Positions 21,111-34,639 of a DNA stretch of 64,000 nt are shown piece by piece (position 1 is the first letter of the stretch; the number at the start of each line of letters is the position of its first letter). The DNA comes from Monarcha castaneiventris obscurior (lineage: Eukaryota > Chordata > Aves > Passeriformes > Monarchidae). The stretch covers positions 2,259,501 to 2,323,500 of the forward strand of contig JAMPIT010000476.1 in assembly GCA_026261815.1 (NCBI GenBank). Direction: 5' to 3'. A model generated the notes under the pieces. It ran no database searches. It was not told the DNA's origin and worked only from the letters and a program-made list of their open reading frames with translations. Position numbers and translations under genes: made by a program.

Positions 21111-24100
21111 ACTTTTAGGGATGGGGGTGTCTAACGTAGCTGTGCTCCCCTGGGATGCCAAATGCCGTACATCTGGATCCGCTGCTAGCAAGGACTCCCT
21201 AGTCGGGGTGTGCTTGAAATCAGTGTCAGTGCAAACAGAATTTGTGCTCTGGCATATTTCGATACCACTTTAAACTGCAGTTACACAGCTTCTCTTTTCC
21301 CATACCTGCCTCCTTACCCTATTTCTTCTGTGAGTGCAATGTGTGAAGTGCATTCAGCGCAACCTCAGACTGTACAAGGTGTTTCTCAGCAGATGCACTC
21401 TTACCTTCCAGATCTCCTTCTCAGATCTTCTGCCCCAGTCCCATTCCCAGCCACAATGCCTGTGATGAAGCATTTCCAGCTTCCTTGTCCCAGGTTTCTC
21501 AGTCTCCACACTGAGAGTTTCACCACAGACAAGCATCTCCAAAAGCCCAGAGCAGGAGCTGAGCGGCTCAGGCACCTCGGTGGAATTGAAGCCTTGCTGC
21601 TGGGCTCTGTGTCACCAAACTTTTTGTTCAGCCTTTTCTAGTTACCTACATGGATTTTGACCTTTTTCTGAAGTTGTGGACTCAAGGTGACCCATCTCCC
21701 TTTCTGGCTGCTCTCCTGTTGCCCGTTCCTATGTAGTGATTACCTCCTCACTCCTTTATTTTTGCCTTCCCAGACATGATGGTTCTCAGGGAACACAGCT
21801 GCTCATCAGATGTCCCTTTATTCCTCCTCCATGCTGAGTGCCAGTTTGTTGCCTCGGTTGAAGTCTACCCTCTGTTCTCTCCCACTAAAGTTCAACCCTT
21901 TCTGGTTCTGTGTGTAAATCAGACACTTTCCTCTCCCACAAGCGCTAAGGCCAGCAGGAAGTGCAGACAGCACCAGAGAAAAGCCTTCTTTCACTGATTC
22001 CAGACCCAGACAGCCTAGGAAGACCCGAGAAAAGTCTAGAAGAAAATTTGCAAATAAAGTCATGCTTTACCCTGAATCTGAGCATTCCTACTGGCATAAT
22101 CAGAGAATGTAGCTGCCTGTATTCAGCAGGTACAGCAGGACACAGGGGTACTTGCAAGGCATGGCTTGTTACAGTTTATGGCTTGGCCAAATTAGGATAC
22201 GTTTTCACAAATTTGGCAAAAGTCACATTCCCAACACACAGAGCTCCTAGCACAGTATCTCCCTGCCAAGTGCACTGCTGCTCCAGAGCAGGGGCAAAAG
22301 TGGTGCTTAAAGTCTTTGGAATTACTAATGTGAACACGACAAACTACTTCTTTTTTCACAGTCTTATATAAACTTATAGGTATATATAAAGGCTTATCTT
22401 TCTTCACTAAATTTCTGTAAAACATTTACCCAAAAGCAAAGAGGAATCTGGAAAACAGGAGCTTAATTTATTAAAAATTATAACAGTTCTAAGGAGCTGA
22501 AAACAATGCAGCTTTACAGATAGTGAGATACTGACTACACTTAAAAATTTATGAAAAGTATATTGTTCAGCAGCAGTGAATAGCTCTAAATAATTCTCTT
22601 TATAATTGAGTGGCTGTATCAACTTGGTTTCAAGCATTAATTTTATTAATAAATTAATGTACTGTTCTATGAGGTGCCTTGCAGGATCCAAAAATGTGTA
22701 CAAATATTGTGCCCAATCTGGAAGCTTATTTTCTTTCATAGCCCTGTCTTTACTTGCTTGATGTATGCATCATCAGTCTAGTTCATAATTTATATAAATT
22801 ATGAACCTTCCACCTGATGTCACATTCCATGAATCTGTGTTGTTAAAATTAGGTTCTAGGAAAATAATCAAGGAAATCAGCATTTAACCCAGTGGTGTAG
22901 TCTTAATTCACGTGACATTAACATCTTAATTTATAAAAGGCTGTGCAGGTTCCCTTTAAGCTCCCAGTGACCTCACTGATGCAAATCCTGCAGTGGAAGA
23001 TGTGACCCAACTCTCCAAATCTGCAGCCCCACAGGAGTCCCCTGGAACTCCTGTACCTGACTTCAGTGCACACATCGAGTTCTCAACAGCCACAGAGCCC
23101 TCAACTAACTGAAAATCTATACCTTATATACCACATTATTGGGATTTATTTGGAAAAATGGTATTCAGGATAAGTATTGCAGCTGAGTTTGGATGACGAA
23201 GAGAAGATTGAGAAGGCATCTGGTAGAGGGGGTGTTGATGGAGTGCTGAATGACAACCACTTATTTTGTCCTTACAGATCGAGTTGGTGGATTATGCTGT
23301 TTAGCAGTTCTGACTATAACAACAAATAATGATTTAAGAAAATCTGTATGTACTAAAATGCCACAAGCTGAAGATACATTGGTTTTCCAGCTGAGTAGCC
23401 CATTTTATAGGCGTGTGAGTTATATATCTCAGTTAACTGAAAGCAGTAAAACTAGACCTGCTTTTGCAGATGTTGGTCCCAGTTCCATAACATTGGTAGG
23501 ATTCAACTTCAGTAGCAGTTATGATAAATTCTCATTTTCCAATGAAAAAAAAATTATAAAAATGAGGAGCCAGTTTTCTTCATTTATTCCAAACCATAAA
23601 ACTCTACTTTATTAAATAGTTCACAAGAATCAGCAGGTAAGGCCTGTAGTGATCCATTTGTCCACAAGCATCCGGAGGTGTGAGTAAATTGCTTGTTGTC
23701 AGAGAATAACTGGTAACTGTGTTCTGGGTATACAGAGCAGGCTCTGACTGACTGGTGCTGACTTCAGTTGTTGAAGACAGGAGGCCCCAAATATGTGAAT
23801 GTTCTGTCACAGGCTTTAGCAGCAACTTTGTAAAATTCACATGGACAAGAGTGCTTTAATAACAAGGATTTTAAATCAGTTTCAGTGGTGAAATTCAGAG
23901 AGGAGTGTTGTGATAAGAACCCAAACTCTTCATTTCAGTGCAAAGATGCTGCTGGAGTCTATTCTTGTGTGGCCATATATTCCTTAAGGTTTGTGTCTCT
24001 GCACATGCTGAGATAGTGTTTAGGGCACAGAAAAGGGGCCCATACCAATGGTCATATAGCCCCTGTATGGCTGAAGAATATAGGAGACTAAATTTTCTGT

Positions 24101-24499
24101 TGCAGTCTACTGAGTGCTCCAAGATGGTGGAAATTTTTCAGAAAATTGTGTGGAATAAGTCTTTAAAAAGTTGAGCTTCCTTAGATCTGTCGCAGAATGT
24201 TCCACCTTTGCAGCACATTTTTGGAGCAATGGGAAGGAGCGTGGTCTGTCAAGAGGAGCGTCCTCTGCAGAGTCTCTGTTAGGGCATGTCCATGGGAACA
24301 CATCTTGTTTTGCCACTTGGTACCTCTGTAGCAGAGAGGTTTGATGCTTGGTTAAGCACCTGAAGCCAGGACCTTCCTAGAGAGAGTGTCCAGCAAAGAA
24401 CCACTCTTCCAGGGGTGAAGGCAGCCCCCCTGGACAGTGAACAATCTCGGCAAGTGTAGAGATTTCTCGGCTACAAGTGATTCCAGCTCTTGTGATTCA
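21111..24499. other. gene-poor spacer, first part
   Basis: AT-rich intergenic sequence. It holds the 26-bp palindrome at 22781-22806. A 121-codon plus-strand frame at 23250-23615 has no recognisable domain and no splice or promoter context. No gene is supported. Confidence 0.6.
22771..22819. repeat. 26-bp perfect palindrome with longer imperfect arms
   Basis: Bases 22781-22806 equal their own reverse complement; the left half reads GTTCATAATTTAT. Outside it, CATCAG (22771-22776) and CTGATG (22814-22819) pair again, with unequal spacers of 4 and 7 bases. The whole can fold as an AT-rich cruciform. Confidence 0.9.
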
Positions 24500-24885
24500 G
24501 CTCTTTGTGAAATCACCTGAGGCAAACTCGGGGACAGAGAGACAGGAGCTGTGTGTGGCAGCTCCACAGAGGCAGCTTTATTGTCCAGCAGTCCCTGTGA
24601 AGAAGAGGCCAGGGACAGCAGCTCCCTGATTCAGGGCAGATCCAGGGCCTTTTTATGGGAAAGGCAGGGGCTGGGGTAGAAACCAATTTACCAACTGGGT
24701 ACAAGGTATTACCATACAGAAACAAGGCATGCTGGAGGTGGTTCAGTCTCTCACCGTAACCTAGAGAGAGGTTTCTTACCTCTGAGTCCTTTTCCCCTCA
24801 GGTTTCTCTCCTCCAAAGGAGGGCAGAGGACTCCTGAGTCAAAGGCTCACAGCCCTCCACACCTCTGTACACAGCCCAGAAAACA
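24500..24885 (-). mobile_element. solo-LTR-like endogenous retrovirus element
   Basis: Read on the minus strand, a TATA-like CCCATAAAAAGG (about 24650-24661) is followed some 80 bp later by the polyadenylation signal CAATAAAG (about 24577-24584) and then a CTGTCTCTCTGTCCC stretch. This order is that of a retroviral LTR (U3, R, U5). No internal viral genes lie on either side, so it is a solo LTR at most. The borders and target-site duplication could not be fixed, so the ends are approximate. Confidence 0.5.
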
Positions 24886-27519
24886 GCCTGGGATGCTGCT
24901 ATTTCTCAGTGCCATGGCAGGGGTTACCCAGGCACAAGGTGTGCAGTGTTTTGCTGGGACTTGTGCTTGTTTATGGGCTTTCCATACATGTGACTTCTGA
25001 GCCAAAGCACTACACATTTTTACCTACTTTTGTCATGGTTCAATTGCTTTCCCCTTGTTTGGCAGCTCGTCCAAGGCAGCAGTCCCTAAATAAGGACATG
25101 TTGACATGTTGCACATCATTCAGCCTTCTTCTCTGGATGTTAGGAGAGTTTCAACCCCGAGCGAAAGAGCTCTTCCTACAGCTTTGCAATTTACTTAGTA
25201 GAGTCTGTTCCTTTCTAGTGGCTGGCTCTAATTTCCTTCTGTATTTTTTCCTGCGTTCTGTGGAATATAAATCAGTATTTTTTTCAAATCACAATTACAG
25301 ACAGAAAGCCATCTGTGACAGACATTTGGAGAACATGCAATGTATCTTATTGAGCATCTTTTAATAGACTCTGCATTTTTGTATGGACTAACCTTTCTTT
25401 GGAGAGAATTAGAAATTTTTGTGAAATGCTTTTTAGTGAACCTTCTCACATTCTCAGCTGTCTACACTAGATAATGTACTCAGCTGTGAGTTTAGCACTG
25501 ACAGGTATTTTTAAACCCAGAAAGGAAAACAGCCTTTCAATTTCTATGTGCTGATATATTAGAAGGCACATTATAACACTAAATGGAGCATCTACTACTA
25601 CATGGTGTGGTGCCATTGTGACATCTGAGCACAGTAACAACAAAGTAATTAATGAGCATGCAGATAATGTACAACTTCACTTTGTTTAAGATTGATTATC
25701 TCCGCTACTATCTGACTCTGGTTTCTCTCTTGGTGTTCCCCTCATCACCACTGCATTCTTATCCAGAGAAAAAGCAGGCAGCTACCCAGTTATGAGAACC
25801 TGATGCCTGCTAATGCTGCCTTATGCTATCATGATGTAAGGCAATCCTAGCAAAAATAAGAATTAGCTCTTGAATATCATCTCAGGCCCTCTGACTTTAT
25901 CAGCATAAATCCTCTGCAAAGTTCCTCATGAAAGATAAGATTGTCCAGTGCCTACAGAGCACTTTGAGGTCAAGGAAACTGGGAAAGGGGAGCAGTCTGA
26001 AATGCTCAGGGGTCTGAGGGATTGTTGTAGTGTCAAATTCCCCGTAGCAGTAACAACCACTGTGATTTTTACAGTGAGCTAGCAAGGAAAGGAAAGAGCA
26101 TAATAGGGAGACTGCCATTACATCCATGATTACTCACTGCTGTGCCTTTCCCCTTGACTTAATTTTTCTTGTGTTTTGTAAACTTACCTCCTTTCTCGTT
26201 TATATTAATGTACATTTATGGTACTCAACTGTTAATAGGAAACTGCAATTTTAAGATCAAAGAGTAGCTAGTGAGTCAGAAGCACTTGTTCAACAGTTGA
26301 TGATTGCAGTAATTTGCTGTTATGTATTGCACGTGCAATCACCAACACACAAAATTACAGTATCAATATTAGCTAATTGAAATGCTGGATATGGTAGCCT
26401 TTAATGGGAAAGGGCTGATTTGCTTTAGCCTCTGTTTCCCTCTGTGATTCATTGCTTTTTCTCTAGCACATATGGAGGGAGTCCATTGCAAGAACTAGCA
26501 CTGGCATTTCAAGCACTTGGCAATTTTGTTTGTACAAAGCATATAGGAATGTAAAGGGCTCCACTTGGGAAGAGAGCCTCTTTCCTCTGCAAGTTGGATG
26601 AAGATTATGTTCTCTCACAGGAAAAAAAATCTTCTAAAACTGTTTTTTTAGGATTATAAATGAGGACACAAATTGAATATTTTTGGTTACTTGTAGAAGA
26701 CAGAGTTATCATATAGTTTTAACTCCAGTAAGGGAAAGATACAGCACTTCATAAACTAATTTTTAAAAAGGGCAAAAATAGCATAATTCACTCTACTTCA
26801 AACTAGCATTGAACTTCTTGTTTTCTTTATCCATGATCTGAAGCATAAACCAGCATTCATGTAATACATGGGCAGATAAAAACCAACACACTTGTTTTTG
26901 TGATATGAGGGGTGGATTCTGTCAGGAGTGATTTCTGCCGAGCTGGAAACACCCTTTAGAGGTGCATACAGCAGACACATAACCTATGTGATCTAGAATC
27001 TGTTGGTTGAAGTCACCCTGCTGCTGCCTGTAGGGATTGTGTACATGTTTGTCCATAGTTCCCTTCCATCCCTGCAAGGCAGGAGGTGGGAGTATCCTAT
27101 CACACCTTCAGACTGAATGCTTTATTACCTGTCTTCTACTGTGACCTATGGATAGCAAGAAACATATTTTAATCAAGGGGTGATAGTTCTGGTGGAAGCT
27201 CCAGTAAAAAAAAGGGATTTCTACCACACTGTTTTTATCCCAAACCAATGGTACAAACCACCTCACATTATTATATGGCAGAAACCTCCAATTACTTGGA
27301 TGAAGTCACTTAATGAGCAAGATAGTGAAGGCTTTCCTACAGGAGAGAATGAAGGGGTATTAGCTAATTTCAGTGGTAGGCAGAGCTGGAGAAATTGCTC
27401 TGGGGGATTATTTTGTGTGTGCATATATGGGACACATATAGGTTCTCCTGAACCTAAAGAAGGTGATATAAAGAATGTTTGGCAGCTAGAAGGAGTAGAA
27501 GTAGTTGCCTCATCCCTGA
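24886..27519. other. gene-poor spacer, second part
   Basis: AT-rich intergenic sequence with possible regulatory words, including a SOX-like ACAACAAAG next to TAATTAAT (25637-25653). A 151-codon plus-strand frame at 24909-25364 has no recognised domain. Nothing else was seen. Confidence 0.55.
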
Positions 27520-27650
27520 CAGCATCCACAACCCTTCATGCCCTGAACAGCCTCACCTGGGCACCCTCCCAGCCCCTGCCCCTGGGGCCCCGGGCTCTAT
27601 TTAAGCTCAGCCCAGGGGGTCCTTCTCTGTCTTAGCTGTGTGTAGGTGTG
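27520..27650 (+). promoter_or_regulatory. GC-rich TATA-like promoter or LTR fragment
   Basis: A short GC-rich stretch leads into CTATTTAAGCTCAGCCC and, about 20 bp later, a TCCTTCTCTGTC pyrimidine stretch. This looks like a core promoter with an initiator, as found in some avian LTRs. The surrounding DNA is AT-rich. No linked gene is visible, so an LTR remnant is the simpler reading. Confidence 0.3.
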
Positions 27651-30600
27651 GTGTTATCCTAAAGGAGCCACATCAAGATTTTTGCTACTAGGCGTGTTTG
27701 TGATTACTGGGCTTCTTTTTAATTTTATTTGGAAGAGTGGAGTATGTGTGTTGGTGGGTCTCTTTTAGGAGAGAAGCTTTTGGGAGTAAAGTATTGTAAA
27801 ACTACTTTGTTTTCATAAATAATGGGTTGAACTGAGCTGCCTTCACCTGCAACAGGTGTGATGGCAGCCTCATGATTGCATGCTTTTTGCCTTTAAGCAA
27901 AAGATATTGGTAAAGCCAGATAAAAATACCAAACATGAGGACTTTCATCTCAGAAATAACTAAAATTTTTCTCAGCTGCTGCCTCCAGTGGTAGGTTTTG
28001 ATGGAGTAAATTTTCTTCAGTGCTGTAGGTAACTTTCTTCATTGAACGTGTGGGTACCCTCAGTGGTTGCAGGGAATTAGCTCTCTTTTAATTGGGTTTA
28101 GCTTCCTCACAAGACTGCCTTTCCCTTACTGTAACTCTGATGCCCTCATTCAAGCTGTTTATCTCTGCTGACACTGGAAAAGAAGACAAATATCTTGGAT
28201 GATGTTTGAACCAGGCTGGTTGTCATATACGAGCTGCTGCTGACTGCAGCTGGCAGGGATCTGAACTGAGGTCTGAGGGGGTTGTGCCTCACACCTAGGA
28301 GGTATGGAATGCTGTTCTGTCAGCAGTGGGGCACAGCTTCTGGCCCCCACTTAGGGCTGCATTTACTTTTGAGTGATTCTTCACCTAGTATTTCTGTGCT
28401 TTAAAATAATGAGTAATTAAAAATGGTTGCCTTGAGATAATTATCAGATATTTGCTGATGACATGGTGGTGATGATGAAATTATTGATGGTTGTGTTGTT
28501 TTTACAAATCTCATTTTACTAGGGATGTCACTTCTGAAGCCTTGGGAGCTAGGAAAACAAGCACAGAGCCTTTATTGTAGCTCTCTTCACCCAGACCTGT
28601 GCCAAACACCAGCCAAAGGCTTTATGTGCACTGCAGGCTGTTGAGTGCAGCTTCTTTTGAGTGCTTATGACTTAGCAGAGCACTGTAAACAATCATCTTC
28701 ATGTGATCTGAACTGATCAGTGTTAATATTAACTTTTATTGCTTGTGCCTGGGAATAGTCTAATAAACCAAAGTACAGCTCTTGTATTTTTTTTTTTTTT
28801 TTAGTTTAGTTAAATGGAAAGAGAAATTTGAAGATCATTTTTTACTCTACTTTTCAGAGACCTAGAGTCACTGCTGGGGTGAAGAGCTTTGTCTGTGGCC
28901 TACAGAATCCTTTTACTGTTTCTGTGGCAGTGCTGTTAATGCTTTCTCATTTGCTCCTGTGCATAACCTGTGAGGTCTAGGATCTGGGATATGCCTCGTG
29001 CCTGAATTCTACCCATGTGTGGCAACAGCTTTACAGGGCAGCCATATAACTAGATAAAGCTCTCACCTCAGGTAGTCAGGTGTCCTTTCTTTCTAACCTA
29101 TTCTGGATCCTTGTCTCTAGGGAGCTCTGCTCTCTTTCCTTGTTGCATACAGGATGATGAGCCACCTGCCTGATTGGATCAGTGAAATTCACTTAGCTCT
29201 TGCTCAGAGGGATCAATATTTGCCAGTAGAGTATGGATTTCATGTGCATGCTGCCAGCTTGATACAGAAGAGTTTTTTTCCTTGAGGTAATGCTCCAGGG
29301 TGGTGTGCATCATGAGCTCTCTTGCTGTGTATATGAAGAAACCCAAACCAAATAGTTCTGTAGAGTATTGTATAACAGCAACATAGGAAAGAAATCTTTA
29401 ACTAAAATTAATATTGTTGTTTTCCTGAGAAGCAAAAGTCCTACCTTCCCCATTGCCTGTCTCTGTTGGTAGCCATTTTAAGATACCTCAGATCCCAGGG
29501 TGAGGTTTGAGTGGTTATTAAGAAGAGCTATTGCATTTGTAACTAACCCATAGTCTTTGTTTTTTCTTTTATTACCAGAGGACAGCAAAAAACCCAATTA
29601 AATAGGGATAAGTTAATTTGTTTCTTATGCTGCAGAAAAAAACCCAAACAAACAAAACCCCAGACCCATAACGGTTAGGAAGATAACAGCTCTTTATTCG
29701 CTTTCTTAGCTGATTAAAAACAAAGCACCTACTAACCAGCGTGACTTCTGTAAAATTCCCCATATAGGGCCCAGTTTCAACTCCTCCAAGACCTCACTCT
29801 CATTGCCTTTAATGGGGTGAGTGCAGCCTCGTGTGAGGAAGGACAAGACCATGCACAGCAGTGTGCCAAGGCACTGAGGGTTTCAAAGGTTTCACGTGTC
29901 AACTTTGAATGTCCCTTCTGTTTTCTGGGCTCTGCCTCTTCAGCTGTCTGACAGTGCCACCTCTGTATGAAAGAGTTGCTGAAGAGTCAGGTTTTGAAGA
30001 GCCCCTTGATTTTTCATATCCAGTTTGCTGTCTAGTAGCTCAGCACTGTTGTTAGGTTATGCTGCTCATAGCATAAGTGATGTCACTTATTTCTCTTTCT
30101 CTATAGAGAATGTGCTTTAAAAATGTCCCACGAGCATTTAAAAAGCCCAGATTAATTCATATTTCATTACAGTCCAATAGATAGCATGCCAATGCTGAGT
30201 TAGTAGTAACCCTGCACATTGCTTAAATAAGGAAGATTTGGACTCACAGTGATCTTGGACTATGCAAGTGTTTGTGTCCCTTTTGCAAGTGCTAAGTAAC
30301 CAACTCCTAAGTGGAAAGTTTGTTGCTCCCTGGTTAGTGTGTTGCTAGCTAAAGACATTTGATTAACAAAAAAGTTCTCACTTTCACCATGCAGTGTGTT
30401 ACTGTATTACACTGCTCAGAATGATGGGGAAAATAATTCCCAGCTGAGAAAAACTTCTGATGTGCATGAAGTGCAGGAGGCTGAGTGCCTGAGCTTACTG
30501 ACCCCGTGTTCTGTGGGGGCTCCAGCACTCCCCACAGCCGGGTATGGCAGAGATGAGACACACTTCACATCTGAAGAGATTTTGGCAGTGGATGAAGTAA

Positions 30601-33600
30601 AGGCTTAATGGAACACTTCTAAAACCAGCTCCCCGAAGTCTTGAAATGTGTGAGCATTTTGAGAGCTGGAAGCTCTTAGTTCACTGGCTCTTGTCTAAAC
30701 CACAGGTCACTCCCAGTGTGGAGTTATCCCTGTTATCTGGTGGGATGGGGCCTGTGGGGGAGAGCAAGGAGTATCAGACCTCCACAGAGATGGAAGAGAG
30801 GTGCAACAGCAGTGTGTCCCAGCCTGCTGGGAACTGGAGAGGGCAGGGCTTGACAGGCTCTGGTGTGACATGATGGGAACATCATTTTAAGATATATAAT
30901 ATTTGCTCTGCCACAAAAGCAAATCTTTCATTTCAGATCTAATATTCATACTGGCTTGGTTGAAGACTTGGTGCAATTGCTTCCGTATCATCATCTGCCA
31001 TAGCAATGCATTCACAAAGGGAGAGACCAAGGACTGCACACCTCAGTCTTGGGGCAGGCTTTCCAGTAATTCTCTCAGCCATCTGAAATTATTACTATTA
31101 CCCATGGCAGATTGATACTTAACCCCAAAAAAGTGATATTTGCATGTGCTTTTGAACTGCAGCTGTCTCTGCCGTGAAATATGATTGTTTAAACACCAAA
31201 AGCACAATAGAATAATTAAAATAGCACTTGAACTCAGTTTGACTTGGCCTGCATGAGGAGTTGCGATGAAAAAAACCCTCAACTGCTTTTCAGAGGTGCT
31301 GGACACATACTTTATAGATGGGAAAAAGGTTGGTTGTATTAAAATGTGTGAAGAAGGACAGGAGATGCTTGGTTTTGGTTTGTTTGTTTGTTGTGTACAC
31401 CAGTGATTTGGCTGGAAGGGGCCAACCTTCCTAAGCAATCTTCTCTTTTCAGGCAAAGGGAATTGTCAGATTGATGGAGGCACTTGGAACAATGCAGTCC
31501 AAGTCCTCCTTCACAAAGGTTTGGGATGGAGTCAAGCTTTTTGAGTGGATTTTAAATTCATACCAGAAAGATATATGAAAATTATGACAAGCTTTAAGAA
31601 CCAAAAAGATTCAAACCAGTAAATGAGCTTATAAAAAGTTAAAAGAACTAGGGATCCTCCCATGTGAAAGGTAATGCTTTCAAATTTCCTAGACTTCCTT
31701 CGAAAACTGAGCTGTGTGCTTTGCTTTTGCTCAGTTCCAGGAAGCAAACTTGGATGAGGTTAGAGTTTCTTTAGGACTGGGATTTAGAATACTTCTGTGT
31801 AGATTAACACTGGCAATTACACATGGTAAACTCAACCATAAAGAAAGTGTTACTGCTCTCGGATGAAATAATTTCAAAATCCGGTCTTGGTTTTAAAGTT
31901 TTTAGAGTTGGCAGCAAAACTGCTTCATGGGATGGAAACACAATTGCAGCCTTTGAACTACATTTTTTCAGAGTTAGAAGCACAAATACAGGGGTTTTTT
32001 TTTTTAGCAGAGTGACACCTGGAAAAGCAAAAGGTCTGCTCTTCCTGGCCATCTCTAGATTTAGTATGTAAGGACTGTATTAACCAAGATGATTTTGAGC
32101 AAGACCTTGTGGTCAGGGCAAGTGGTGCTTTAAAGCATGAGGACAACTGGTTATATTTAACAGAAATATTCCTCCCCTTGTGTACCATGTGCAGAATTGC
32201 TCCCTGTTTAGACACCTCCACTGTACGTGCCCATGCCTGACCTGCTGGCTACTCTCTTTGTAATCAAGTGACTGCATTCTTCTGAAGCACAGATAATCTC
32301 TCTGAAACATCTGTCCTCCAATCAAGCTTTTTATGCTTTTGACGTGCTTGTTTCTTGCCCAGGGATGACAGACTGATTGTCTCCCACTTTAGCTGTGGAT
32401 TTTCTGAGATCTGCAGTTCAGGGAGATGATGCCACCAATCTTGTCCTTCCTATTGTGTGCCAAGTATGCTGACAGCCTGCTATTTCAGTGTGCTGGATGT
32501 TTCAAAATACACTTTTTTTGCTGCTGTAATTATGGCTTAACATGAAAATGAATGCATTTGGTCCCCTCTGTTACTGGGGAAGTGTTTTGACAGCAATGCT
32601 TCAGCTGGACATTGAGCCTTGGGATGAACATGTAAATCATCCCAAAATAAGCAAGAGATCTTTAGCCAGTGACATTTTGTGCACGTAAGGTTCCCTGGTT
32701 ATTAGGTATTCATTGGTCTAACTTCATTAGGGTTTTTTTTATGCCTTGGAAGTGTCTGGAACATAGGTAAAAAGCAGGGGCACATGAGCCAGATGGAAGA
32801 GCTCAGGAATGCCATGCCACCCATAAAGTGTGGGACTAGGAGCAAATTGTGGGGGAAGCACAGTAATGCACATTCAAGGTTTGCATCGTGATGCAAAAAG
32901 GAAAAAAAATAGAGCAGGAAGGGAAGATTCATAATGGAAAAAGCAATATGCTAACCTGCCAAAGTTAGCTTGAAAGGAGTGATTTTACAATGGCAAATAT
33001 AACTGCCAGAGCAAAGCAGATTTCCCACTCTGTGTGGGAGGTTTCCATGCCGTGGTGGAACACTCCTTGGGCTGCATGGAATTACAGTCTGGATATTGTG
33101 TGTGTGGAGGGGCTCCTCTAGGTTGTGTCGGTGGGACTGATATGACCTGGGAGGGATGCACTGATGTAAATGAATACTGATTTCTGGGAGCCATAAACCA
33201 GCTTGTGAGCTGCATGACTAGGACTTCAGCATGCCTTGACAATAATGAGAGAGACAAACCATGATTCAGCTCTAATTTATGCCAGTTTCACATTAGTAAG
33301 TCAGCTGATAGCAGTGGAATTAGTCCTGAATTTTTGTGATATAAAATCAGAACTAAGAACAGTTTGTGTTCTTGGAATTTGGGCTTCCACACTCCATCAG
33401 TTTGTATCACAAAGACTACATTATTCAGGCACGAGTTGTTTCATATTTAATATCATATTACATATGTCCCTTGATGAACAAAGGACTGTAATGTAATTGG
33501 GTTCAACCATCAGGTTAAACCCTCAAGAGAACAGAGTTCAGGCTGTTAATAAATTACTGCAGAATCCTGACATAAAATTGAAGGTTGGGAATTCCATCTG

Positions 33601-34639
33601 TTGTTTTAATAGAGAGAGAGAACGATTACTTAAATATTTCAGAAAGGCTTGGCTGAGTAATAACCAGAGATGAGATAGAACAGTTTTTACAAGTCTGACC
33701 TACTGATTCACTGTGATAGCATTGTAAGACAAACAACAGGAAGCTACTCAAACACCTTCAGATTTTATTTTCCCAGTCTTTCAAACTTCCCCAAAATTCT
33801 CCATCCTGGAATGAGACATAGCATTAAAAAATTATGAAGCTGACATGGCCTTAACTTCATTTCTGGAGGCATTACTGCTGTAAAATTGCAAGGTCTAACC
33901 TTGATTTAAGTGCCTGGAGTCTCAAACATCTTGCTCTGAAGCAGTCCAATGCAGTTTTATTGCACAGTGTTGGAGTTGTTGGTGATGGAATGTAGAAAAT
34001 AAGTGACTGGCTGCTTTGAAGCTGAGTGGTGGGAGCTGGGTAGAGAAGGGAGGAATAATTGGTTGAGCAAGCAAAAGAACTTGTGGTACAAGACAAAAGA
34101 GAATACTATTAATGAGAGCACGTGTAATTTGGGCATTTTTCTTATTCTCAGAAGGAACTAAAATGAAACTTGTGCTCAATTCTGCTGAAAATTTGAAAGA
34201 GTATAGAACTGCTTAGATAGGCAACACAGAAACCAGAGATGCTGCACATGGAGTTGTAGGTTGGCTGAGGGCTTGGAGGCAGCCGATTCTCTTTTCCCCC
34301 AGCCTTTCCTTTGCAGAGGCTGCCACTGAAGCGTTCGGAGCTCTCTGCCGGGGTGGTGGGGAGCGCTGGCCCCCTCTGCCCTCGTTAAGCTCCTCCTTTT
34401 GGTGCCAGCAGCAGCTGCTCAGCAGCGTGGCCTGGAGACTGAAGGAATCGTGGCTGTGCTGGTCAGAAGCCCGTTGTGACCACCAGCAGAGTGCCACTGC
34501 TGGCCCGGGACTGGGGCAGGCAGCAAGGGACACTGCCCACCATGGAATGCCAGCTCCCTTGTGACACACAGCCCTGCTTCCTGCCAGGGAGGGTGCCAGG
34601 ATTTCTTTCCTTTAAAACCAAACTCGTGTTTCTGTGTCA
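27651..34639. other. gene-poor spacer, third part
   Basis: AT-rich intergenic DNA with only short frames. It contains T tracts near 28787-28802 and 31997-32006 and a GC-richer patch at 34240-34520. The frames that overlap on both strands near 31804-32071 show no family similarity. No exon or RNA gene was recognised. Confidence 0.55.

Noticed and set aside
26336..26349. 14-bp palindrome around CACGTG
   Set aside because: A few palindromes of this length are expected by chance in 64 kb; it is a possible E-box but not remarkable.
31804..32071. Overlapping 82-codon frames on both strands
   Set aside because: No family similarity, and the segment includes a T tract; chance openness is sufficient.
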